64,000 bases of DNA from Saccharothrix syringae. GTDB taxonomy: Bacteria > Actinomycetota > Actinomycetes > Mycobacteriales > Pseudonocardiaceae. Made by a program: the position numbers and the translations under genes. The DNA lies in contig NZ_CP034550.1 in NCBI RefSeq assembly GCF_009498035.1, forward strand, positions 6,696,001-6,760,000, written 5' to 3'. The notes under the pieces are model-generated. The model was not told where the DNA came from. It searched no databases and saw only the letters and a list, made by a program, of their open reading frames with translations. Below, piece by piece: positions 53,901 to 60,578 of this stretch; position 1 is the first letter of the stretch; every line of letters begins with the position of its first letter.

Positions 53901-54882
53901 GGTGGTGCGCCTCGGCGGTGTCCAGCAGGGCGGCGAGCAGGGCGGCCGACTCGTCGGGGTGGCGCGCCAGGGCCTCGTCGAACTGGTCGACCACGAGGGT
54001 CAGCCGGCGCAGGCCGGACCGGGTGAGGCGGCGGTCGACCACCTCGCCGACGCGGTCCGGGGCGACCTCCTCGACGCCCAGCGCGGTGGCCAGCGCCGCC
54101 CACGGCGAACCGCCGGCGGCCGGGCGGACCACGACCGCCTCGCCGAGCCGGGGCAGCAGCCCGGCCAGCACCAGCGACGACTTGCCGCAGCCGGACGGGC
54201 CGGTGACCACCAGGACGCCGTCGCGGTCGAGCCGGCGGACCAGCTCGTCGGTCCGCCCGGCGCGGCCGAAGAACCACTCGGCGTCCTCGCGCTGGAACGG
54301 CTCCAGGCCGCGGAACGGGTTCGGCTGGTCGTTGACCGCGGCCAGGCCGGGCCACGCGTCGTGCAGGGCCTCGCCGGACAGGGCGTAGCCGATCCGGTGC
54401 TCTTGGCGCGCCTCGACCTCCACGACCATGCCGATCACCGCGTTCAGGTCCTCGTCGACCACCGGGCCGCCGCTGAAGCCCCGGAGCATCGGCAGGCCGT
54501 GGGCGCGGTCGTCCTCGATGTGCAGCCGCCCGTCCGCGATCGGCCCGCGCACCACGCCCTGCGACCACACCCCCGCCGGCCGCCGGTTCGGGACGCCGAA
54601 GGTGCGCACCCGGTGGCCGCGGACGTCGTCGACGGCGACGACCCGCACCGGCCCGGCCCCCGGCGGGGTGGTCTCCAACCGCAGGCACACCAGGTCCACG
54701 CCGTCGGGGCGGTGCGCCACGCGGGCCCGCGCGGTCGCGCCCAGGACCGGGAAGTCCAGCTCGACGGCCTCGGCGTCCCCGACCACGTGGGCGCAGGTCA
54801 GCACGGTGTCCGCGGAGACCAGGAAGCCGACGCCGACCGGTCCGCCGTCCCCGAAGACGCGCACCAGCGCCCGCTCGATCAC
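50992..54882 (-). CDS. Trypsin-STAND NTPase-beta-propeller protein
   Basis: The 1296-residue protein has a trypsin-like protease domain at about 1-180 with catalytic H32 (TCAHVVG), D63 (GVDLVCLRL) and S137 (GFSGGP). An nSTAND1-type NTPase follows, with Walker A 228-236 (GPSGCGKSS) and Walker B near 300 (LTLVVDQFDE). A transmembrane helix lies at about 589-610, and a WD40-like propeller runs to the C-terminus (for example VSPDSRTLATRTPDDRVRLW). STAND proteins are signalling switches that often trigger defence or regulated proteolysis on sensing a ligand by their propeller. The membrane helix puts the propeller outside the membrane or in a different compartment from the NTPase. The GTG at 54882 has GGGGGA six bases upstream. 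Confidence 0.88.
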   Translation of the reverse strand: MIERALVRVFGDGGPVGVGFLVSADTVLTCAHVVGDAEAVELDFPVLGATARARVAHRPDGVDLVCLRLETTPPGAGPVRVVAVDDVRGHRVRTFGVPNRRPAGVWSQGVVRGPIADGRLHIEDDRAHGLPMLRGFSGGPVVDEDLNAVIGMVVEVEARQEHRIGYALSGEALHDAWPGLAAVNDQPNPFRGLEPFQREDAEWFFGRAGRTDELVRRLDRDGVLVVTGPSGCGKSSLVLAGLLPRLGEAVVVRPAAGGSPWAALATALGVEEVAPDRVGEVVDRRLTRSGLRRLTLVVDQFDEALARHPDESAALLAALLDTAEAHHRTPRVDLVVTTTTEPLDRLLADPAFGSRLAGRTDTLGAPGPAELREVVEGPLAVPGMPVLEPGLADVLLEDLDGERNPLPLLEFTLTLLWERQHRGVLTHRAYRELGGVGGAVSTYAEQVWRRFDPEQVRRVLTQLVSPLANGGFTRRAVPLEELGPVAVELARTRLVTLGPAAVELAHESLVRHWDRLRGWVEADRDFRLWQDEVDRLAGRWAVRRDRALLPRGRAVRRAAALLGERGAELTDRQRRFVDAAVRGRRRRVAVRGGAVALVVALGASLAFAATRLTDEQDLARASGAAATLLGRVDPWQPETWLDGSVRAWLTADSPGTRGALLSVARSVRHAEVLVPGTALPSPAGTRVVRLGGDHRVAEVWDVASTPAVKVPVTGGGIEPRWLGEDRFAESGEGAVRVRDAATGAVLRTIATGGGEVEADPSGRWLALAPHDRSEVRLVDLGTGTETTLTAPGTFAQGLPAVDEVSLRYVLPTGEVVVEGRGTWFGLTAAGTRELPAARYDQTTADEPLEFRCDGGTLVSRGAITGTERARLTPEGLFCAHDEDVPRFSGDGRAWAVTEVGGSELVQALWVGRTDAPGDRLVTWVPSGTEVAAVEQESSGAFRVLLGQRGAVLVVRVPPPDALDRALVEARGAEVTPDGGHVLLFRADGAVETWRTATRSRVAGVVTAPPHEDNGLPDAHAVSPDSRTLATRTPDDRVRLWNLPDLAPLGELSAPGPEPTPPDGEPALPSFLDDDRLLVRRVNDLSVWSARSGERLGATVALPPGTAQPRVAADGGELVVVGGDGFTRRYALADGHEVAGSRFRHGEADPPGGPIAVRDGRVAVARAGAVEVFDLGTGEPLDRLDTPPGAVVGALRFRDDPDELEVTLVEQGSGAEQVELWTRNVLWGLPALLGRDDTRLEDVPARAWRVNVDGQVDGLEPGDPRAWSEAVCGLARRSGLAEGPDDLPEGAFAGEVC

Positions 54883-55017
54883 GTCCCGTCCCCCTGACGA
54901 CCCGCCCGATTCCACCGCGCCGCCGCTCCGCGCCCCGCTGCCGAATCCGGGCGGTCGCGGCAGCGGGGCGAGAGGGTACTCGCGCCGTGCCGGTCGCATC
55001 GCGGCAGCGCGGTACGG

Positions 55018-55935
55018 CTACCCGCCGGGTGCGGTCGACGACGACCGCGCCGCCGCGAGGTCGAGTTCGTGCGCGGTGTCCGCGAAGCGCTGTACGAGCG
55101 GTGTCGCGGTCGCGGTGCGCCAGACGAGGGCCCACCGGCCCAGCGGGGCGTCCCGGATGGGCAGGTAGGTGATGCCGGGTCGCTGGTAGTAGCGGCTGGC
55201 CTCGGCGAACACGACGCAGACGGCCTGGTCGGCCGCGACGACCGCCTGGATCTCCTGGAACGTGGCGACCCCCGGGCCGCGCGGTACCGGGCGCCCGCCC
55301 GGTGTGCGGGACGGCAGGACCGCGGCTTCCCAGTAGGCGGGGGCGGAGCCCTCCATCCGGGGCACGACGCAGTCGCCGAGGTCTTCCAGGAGCACCGACT
55401 CCCGCGCGGCCAGGGGGTGGCCGGTGGAGACCATCAGCAGGAGCGGGTCGGTGATCACGGTGGGCCCGACGGTGAGATCCGGTTCCCGCACCGGGAGCCA
55501 GCACGTCTGCAGGTCGACCTGACCGGCCCGCAGCGCGCCGAACGGGTCGCTGAAGTGCACCTCGCGGAACAGCAGCTCGCAGTGCGGGTTCCGGGAGCGG
55601 AACCGGTCGATGACCGGGGCGAGTTCGTACGCGTGGGGCCCGAACACGCCGAGGGTCAGGGTCGCGGGGGTGTCGCGGGCGGTTCTCCTCGCGGCGTCGA
55701 TCGCGGTCCGGACCTGGTCGTAGGCGGCCTTGAGGTCGGTGCGGAGCTGCTCACCGAGGGGCGTCAGGCGAACCACGCGGGTGGTGCGGTCGAACAGCGG
55801 CGCGCCGATGAGCCGTTCCTGCTTCCGGACGGACTGGCTGACCCGGGCCGTGGTCAGGCGCAGCCGGTCGGCGGTGCGGCCGAAGTGCAGCTCCTCGGCC
55901 AAGGTCAGGAAGATCTCGATGTCGCGCAGCTCCAC
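55018..55935 (-). CDS. LysR-family transcriptional regulator
   Basis: The 305-residue protein has the LysR HTH (LRDIEIFLTLAEELHFGRTADRLRLTTARVSQSVRKQERLIGAPLFDRTTRVVRLT) and a periplasmic-binding-like effector domain. It is divergent from an SDR gene 200 bp away, the classic arrangement for a LysR activator and its target. The GTG at 55935 gives the standard N-terminus (ELRDIEIF). Confidence 0.92.
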   Translation of the reverse strand: MELRDIEIFLTLAEELHFGRTADRLRLTTARVSQSVRKQERLIGAPLFDRTTRVVRLTPLGEQLRTDLKAAYDQVRTAIDAARRTARDTPATLTLGVFGPHAYELAPVIDRFRSRNPHCELLFREVHFSDPFGALRAGQVDLQTCWLPVREPDLTVGPTVITDPLLLMVSTGHPLAARESVLLEDLGDCVVPRMEGSAPAYWEAAVLPSRTPGGRPVPRGPGVATFQEIQAVVAADQAVCVVFAEASRYYQRPGITYLPIRDAPLGRWALVWRTATATPLVQRFADTAHELDLAAARSSSTAPGG

Positions 55936-55942
55936 CGCCCGA

Positions 55943-55959
55943 TTATCAATCACGGCTAA
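55943..55959. promoter_or_regulatory. LysR-type T-N11-A box
   Basis: TTA, eleven bases, then TAA (TTATCAATCACGGCTAA), 8 bp before the LysR start codon. The spacing matches the T-N11-A recognition motif of the family, supporting autoregulation and control of the divergent SDR gene. Confidence 0.55.
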
Positions 55960-56135
55960 AGAGTCGTTGCCGAGGTCGGCGTTGATCCACGGCCCGGCCG
56001 CGGCGGACGCTGTACCGGCGCGGCGAGACCCGCCCCACCCGCTGGGACGCAGGTCACGCCCCCGCACCTGTCACGGGGCGGGGCTCGCCGGCATCTGGTG
56101 GTCGACACGTCGAGGAAGAAGGAACGGACGACAAC

Positions 56136-56993
56136 ATGAGCAAGGTCTGGTTCGTCACCGGTTCGTCGCGCGGCCTGGGCCGCTGCTTCGTCGAGGCCGC
56201 CCTGTCCCGCGGCGACAAGGTGGCCGCGACCGCCCGGAACACCGCGAGCCTCGGTGAACTGGTCGCCGCCCACGGCGACGCGGTGCTCCCGCTCGCGCTG
56301 GACGTGACCGACAGGGCCGCCGTCTTCGACGGTGTGCGGCGGGCCAAGGAGCACTTCGGCAGGCTCGACGTCATCGTGAACAACGCCGGCTACGCCCAGG
56401 TGGGCGCGATCGAGGAGCTGACCGAGCGGCAACTGCGCGACCAGCTCGAGACCAACCTGTTCGGCGCGGTGTGGGTCGTCCAGGCCGCGCTGCCCCACCT
56501 GCGCGAGCAGGGCGCGGGGCACGTCATCCAGATGTCCTCGGTCGCCGGGCTGATCGCGATGCCGCTCGGCGGCGCGTACCACCTCTCCAAGTGGGCCGTC
56601 GAGGCGCTGAACGAAACCCTCGTCCGCGAGGTCGCCGACTTCGGCGTCAAGGTGACCATCGTCGAGCCCGCGGGCTTCGCCACCAGGGGCGGCAAGAACC
56701 CGGACCCGCTCGACAACGGCCACCTGGCCGAGCCCAACCCGGTCTACGACGGTCTCCGCCGGCGCCTGGCCGGGCTCGTGGGGGGCAAGCCCGCCGGCGA
56801 CCCGGTCGCCGCGGCCCGGACCCTGCTGGAGATCGTCGACTCCGACGACCCGCCCCTGCGGGTGCTCTTCGGCCAGGGTTTCCACGACATGATCGAGCAG
56901 GTCTACGCCGAGCGGCTCAAGACCTGGGCCGACGGGCGGGACCTCTCGATCGCGGCGCACGGCAACCTCGGGCAGACCGCGCCCGCGGTCTGA
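56136..56993 (+). CDS. Short-chain dehydrogenase/reductase
   Basis: The 285-residue SDR has the cofactor motif TGSSRGLG, the NNAG motif intact (VNNAGYAQVG), catalytic Ser in QMSSVAG and Y-x-x-x-K as YHLSK. The length and the C-terminal extension (LFGQGFHDMIEQVYAERLKTW) match the SDR subgroup often annotated as oxidoreductases next to LysR genes. Substrate unknown. It is a likely target of the divergent LysR protein. Confidence 0.9.
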   Translation: MSKVWFVTGSSRGLGRCFVEAALSRGDKVAATARNTASLGELVAAHGDAVLPLALDVTDRAAVFDGVRRAKEHFGRLDVIVNNAGYAQVGAIEELTERQLRDQLETNLFGAVWVVQAALPHLREQGAGHVIQMSSVAGLIAMPLGGAYHLSKWAVEALNETLVREVADFGVKVTIVEPAGFATRGGKNPDPLDNGHLAEPNPVYDGLRRRLAGLVGGKPAGDPVAAARTLLEIVDSDDPPLRVLFGQGFHDMIEQVYAERLKTWADGRDLSIAAHGNLGQTAPAV

Positions 56994-57035
56994 GCGTCCG
57001 CGCGTCGTTCCCCCCGACCCGCGGAGTCGGGGCCA

Positions 57036-57076
57036 CACCCCGTGGTGCGCGACGACCTCCCGCGCACCACGGGGTG
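57036..57076. terminator. Bidirectional hairpin between SDR and LuxR genes
   Basis: CACCCCGTGGTGCGCG (57036-57051) and CGCGCACCACGGGGTG (57061-57076) form a perfect 16-bp stem with a 9-base loop between convergent genes. Confidence 0.85.
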
Positions 57077-57107
57077 GCGTCGTGACCCGGCCCCGCGCGC
57101 CGGCCCG

Positions 57108-57656
57108 TCAGGAACCGCCCAGCCGGCTCTTCACCCGGTTCGGGACCCAGTTCTTCAGCAGGCCCTCGTGGAGCGCGACGACCAGGGCCTCGCTGCGGCT
57201 GGACACGCCGAGCTTGGCGAACACGGAGGTGATGTGGTTCTTCACGGTCTTCTCCGAAATGCTCAGCCTGGCCGCGATCAACCGGTTGGACAGCGCGTGC
57301 GCGAGGAGGGCCAGCACCTCGCGCTCGCGGTCGGTGAGCCGGGCCCGCTGCCGGGGAATTCCCGCCTCCGGTTCGGCGCTCGCGATCAGCGTGTTGGTGA
57401 CCAGCCGCAGTTCGTCCGCGGCCCGGCTGGCGGCCGCGGTGTACTCGTCGAGGAAATCGAGGAGCAACGGGGGAACGGCCCCCGCGGTGTCCTCCCCCTG
57501 TAACCACCGGATGACCTCTTCGAGCAGTTCGGCCTTTTCCGCGCCCCGATTCGACGATCTCAGGGCGTAGCGGGCCAGTGCTTCCAGGTCGAGCCTGTCC
57601 AGGCCGGTCAGGCGCAGCCACTGCTCGAACCGCTGCTCGAAGACGACATCGGACAT
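57108..57656 (-). CDS. LuxR-family DNA-binding regulator
   Basis: The 182-residue protein has a C-terminal LuxR/GerE HTH (LTDREREVLALLAHALSNRLIAARLSISEKTVKNHITSVFAKLGVSSRSEALVVAL) behind an unassigned N-terminal helical region (about 1-100). There is no receiver domain, so it is not a classic two-component regulator. It lies 157 bp downstream of the biosynthetic operon on the same strand and could be its pathway-specific regulator. Confidence 0.85.
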   Translation of the reverse strand: MSDVVFEQRFEQWLRLTGLDRLDLEALARYALRSSNRGAEKAELLEEVIRWLQGEDTAGAVPPLLLDFLDEYTAAASRAADELRLVTNTLIASAEPEAGIPRQRARLTDREREVLALLAHALSNRLIAARLSISEKTVKNHITSVFAKLGVSSRSEALVVALHEGLLKNWVPNRVKSRLGGS

Positions 57657-57813
57657 CCGACCTCCCGCTCGCCTTGGCGTCGATCCCTTCGAACCGTCCC
57701 CGGAATTGGCGGAAATGTTATTCCGCATTCGGTTCGAATGCTACCACGCGACCATCGGCCGGACGAGGGAGCGGACGGGCCCACTCGAATTCTTTCCCGA
57801 AGGGGAAACGCGG

Positions 57814-58977
57814 TCAGGCGAATGTGGCGGCCGCCCCGACCGAGCTGATGTTCACCAGGATCGACCGGTCCGGGGCGCGGTGCGCCTCGGCGATCACCGC
57901 GGCCAGCTGGTACCCGGTCTCCAGGGCCACCCGGGGGCCCTCGGTCTCGGCGAACAGCGCGGCGGCGACCCGCGCCTGGTCGACGCCGACCGTGGTGGTC
58001 CGGATCAGGCCCTCGGCGTGGCAGCGGGCGACCGGGGCCGCCACGATCGTGGACCCGAGGCCGCCGATGTAGTCGGTGCCGAGCAGCCGTTCCAACCCGT
58101 ACGTGCGCAGTTTCGGGTAGAAGCCCTGGTCGTCGATCGAGTACCGGCCCCACACGCCCTTGCTGACGATCGGGCACAGCTCGGACTCGGCGCACACCAC
58201 CTCGGGCCCGTCCGCCCCGGCCAGCCGGTCGGCGAGGAAGGTCCCCGAGACGCCGAGCAGGTTGGCCCCGCCGCCGCAACTGCCCACCACCACGTCCGGC
58301 CGCAGGTCGCCGAGCTGTTCGCGCGCCTCCAACCCGACGATCGTCTGCGGCAGGATGAAGTAGTTGTAGACGCTGCCGAACACGTAGCGGGCACCCGGCT
58401 GCCGCCGGGTGTGCTCGACCGCGTGGTTGGCGGACAGCACGAGCGGGTCGAACCGGGCGTCGTCGTCGGGGTGGACCACCTCCACCCGGGCGCCGGCGGC
58501 CCGCATCAGCTCCGCGCGGTCGGGCCGCGCCCGCAGGCTGGCCGCGTCGATGAAGCAGAGCACCTCCAGGTCGAACTCGGCCGCCGCCAGGGCCAGGGCG
58601 ATCCCCCAGTTGCCCGTCGTCTCGGTGGTGATCCTCCCGATGCCGTCCCGCGCGCAGTGGTACGCGACCCACCAGGCGCTGTTCGCCTTGTGGTTGCCCG
58701 AGGGCGTCGCGCCCTCGTCCTTGACGAACACCCGGCAGCCGTTGCCGACCGCCTCGGCGAACGCCCTCGCCTCGAACAGCGGGGTCGGGCGGTAGCGCGC
58801 GAACCTCTCCCGCAGCGGTTCGGGCACGGGCACCAGGGGGTCGGTGGACAGCTCCAGCCCGGCGAGGGAGGGCGGCAGCACGGCGGCGAGCCGGTCCAGG
58901 GTGATCGGTTCGTCCGTCTCCGGGTCCAGCACGGTGCCCGGGCAGTGCGCGGACAGGTTCAGCAGCGCGTCGATCAA
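57814..58977 (-). CDS. TrpB2-like PLP-dependent enzyme
   Basis: The 387-residue fold-type II PLP enzyme carries the TrpB2-type sequence RPTPLFEARAFAEAVG, then the PLP Lys in TPSGNHKANSAWW, ITTETTGNWGIALALAAA, and the phosphate loop SCGGGANLLG. Fold-type II enzymes of this type catalyse beta-replacement or elimination on Ser/Thr-like amino acids. No TrpA partner is seen. A TTG start overlaps the stop of the MIO gene (TTGA) and has GGAG five bases upstream, so it belongs to the natural-product operon and is its last gene. It likely makes or modifies an amino acid building block. Confidence 0.85.
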   Translation of the reverse strand: MIDALLNLSAHCPGTVLDPETDEPITLDRLAAVLPPSLAGLELSTDPLVPVPEPLRERFARYRPTPLFEARAFAEAVGNGCRVFVKDEGATPSGNHKANSAWWVAYHCARDGIGRITTETTGNWGIALALAAAEFDLEVLCFIDAASLRARPDRAELMRAAGARVEVVHPDDDARFDPLVLSANHAVEHTRRQPGARYVFGSVYNYFILPQTIVGLEAREQLGDLRPDVVVGSCGGGANLLGVSGTFLADRLAGADGPEVVCAESELCPIVSKGVWGRYSIDDQGFYPKLRTYGLERLLGTDYIGGLGSTIVAAPVARCHAEGLIRTTTVGVDQARVAAALFAETEGPRVALETGYQLAAVIAEAHRAPDRSILVNISSVGAAATFA

Positions 58978-60578
58978 GGCGTCTCCACGGGATCGGTTGC
59001 GGTCAGGTCCACGAACTTCCCGACGAGCTGCCGGCCTTCCCCGCTCACCGCGAACTCCCTGACCCGGTCGACCATCCGGTAGACCGGCGCCTCGTCCCGG
59101 TAGGCGGTCACGCGCTCGGCCAGCGCCGAGTGCCAGGCCGCGGCCGCCGGGCTGAGCCGCTGCGGGCCGAGCACGTGGCTCGCCTGGAACAGGCAGCCGG
59201 CCAGCACGGCGAGCATGGTGCCGACGTTCTCGCACAGGGTCAGCGCCTTGCGCGCCGAGTTCAGGCTCATGCTCACGATGTCCTGGTTGCCGGCGTTGGA
59301 GGGCAGCGTCTTGACCGACGCGGGCGCGGCCAGGTCGAGGTTCTCGGCGGCGATGCTGGTGGCCAGGTACTGGGTGCCGCTCAGCCCGGAGGACAGCCCG
59401 CTGTCGTCGAGGGCGAGGAAGTCGGTCAGCTCGCCGTTGAGGTGGGGGTCGACCAGGCGGTTGACCTGCCGCTCGGCGAGCACGCCCAGCTCGGTCAGCG
59501 CGACACCGAGGTAGTCGCAGGCCATGCCGACGTACTGGCCGTGGAAGTTGCCGCCGTGGAAGGACTCCTCGGCGGTGTCGAAGATCAGCGGGTTGTCGTT
59601 GGAGGAGTTCAGCTCGCGGGTCAGCACGCTCCGGCAGTACCGCATGGTGTCGTGGACCGGGCCGAGCACCTGGGGCACGCAGCGCAGCGTGTAGGCGGAC
59701 TGGATGTAGACCCCGGCGTCGACCACGCCCACGGTGTCCCGGGTGCGCGAGCTGATCTCCTCCATCAGCTCGACGTGCTCGCGGGTCAGGTCGCTGCCTT
59801 CGAGCAGGTCGCGCAGCGACGCCGCCACGGCGATCTGGCCGGGGTGGCCCTTCAGCTCGTGGCCGCGGGCGTCGAACGCCCTGGTGCTGCCGCGCAGGCA
59901 CTGCACGTACAGGCCGGAGAGGAACACCGCGAGCCGGAGCAGGGCCTCCGCCCGCACCAGCGCCACGGCGGCGGCCCCGGTGGACGCCGAGGTGCCGTTG
60001 ATCAGCGCCAGCCCCTCCTTGAAGCCCAGGGTCACCGGCTCCAGGCCGAGTTCGGCGAGCACGCCGGCGCTGTCCCGCCGCGCGCCGCCGTGCACCACCT
60101 CCCCCTCGCCGATGATCGGCAGCGCCATGTGGCACAGCGGGGAGATGTCCCCGCTGGCGCCCAGCGAGCCCTGCTGCGGGATCAGCGGGTGCACCCCGCG
60201 GTTGAGGAACTCCACCAGCATCCGCACCACGGCCGGGCTGGCCCCCGAGTAGCCGCGGGCCAGGCAGTTCAGCCGGGCGGCCAGGATCGCCCGGGTCACC
60301 CCCTCGTCGAACACCGCACCGACCCCGGTGGCGTGGTTGCGCAGCAGGTTCACCTGGAGCTCGGTCTGCCACTCCGGACCGACCACCACGTGCGCCAGCT
60401 CGCCGAAGCCGGTGTTGACCCCGTAGACGGGCACCCGCTGCTCGCCCCAGCGCTGCACCCGCTCGAACGTGGCGCGCAGCGCCGCGGCGCTGTCCGCCGC
60501 CACCTCCACCCGCTCGCCGTCCAGGGCGATCGCGGACAGCTGTTCCGGGCTGAGGCCGTAGCCGTCGAGGACGATCAT
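58974..60578 (-). CDS. MIO-type aromatic amino acid ammonia-lyase/aminomutase
   Basis: The 534-residue protein has the MIO-forming Ala-Ser-Gly at 141-143 (GSLGASGDISPL), the catalytic Tyr region VYGVNTGFGELA (Y52), and IQSAYTLRCVPQVLG. At the substrate-selecting position, where histidine lyases have Ser-His and tyrosine lyases have His-Leu, it has Asn81-His82 (LLRNHATGVG). That is closer to the histidine type, but specificity is not certain. It may deaminate His/Tyr/Phe-like amino acids or convert them to beta-amino acids, as in several antibiotic pathways. ATG overlaps the stop of the adenylation gene by four bases. Confidence 0.88.
   Translation of the reverse strand: MIVLDGYGLSPEQLSAIALDGERVEVAADSAAALRATFERVQRWGEQRVPVYGVNTGFGELAHVVVGPEWQTELQVNLLRNHATGVGAVFDEGVTRAILAARLNCLARGYSGASPAVVRMLVEFLNRGVHPLIPQQGSLGASGDISPLCHMALPIIGEGEVVHGGARRDSAGVLAELGLEPVTLGFKEGLALINGTSASTGAAAVALVRAEALLRLAVFLSGLYVQCLRGSTRAFDARGHELKGHPGQIAVAASLRDLLEGSDLTREHVELMEEISSRTRDTVGVVDAGVYIQSAYTLRCVPQVLGPVHDTMRYCRSVLTRELNSSNDNPLIFDTAEESFHGGNFHGQYVGMACDYLGVALTELGVLAERQVNRLVDPHLNGELTDFLALDDSGLSSGLSGTQYLATSIAAENLDLAAPASVKTLPSNAGNQDIVSMSLNSARKALTLCENVGTMLAVLAGCLFQASHVLGPQRLSPAAAAWHSALAERVTAYRDEAPVYRMVDRVREFAVSGEGRQLVGKFVDLTATDPVETP

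Noticed and set aside
51098..55504. Reverse open frame of about 1470 codons overlapping the STAND gene in another frame
   Set aside because: Arg/Gly/Ala/Pro-rich shadow of the STAND gene; the other frame has protease and NTPase motifs.
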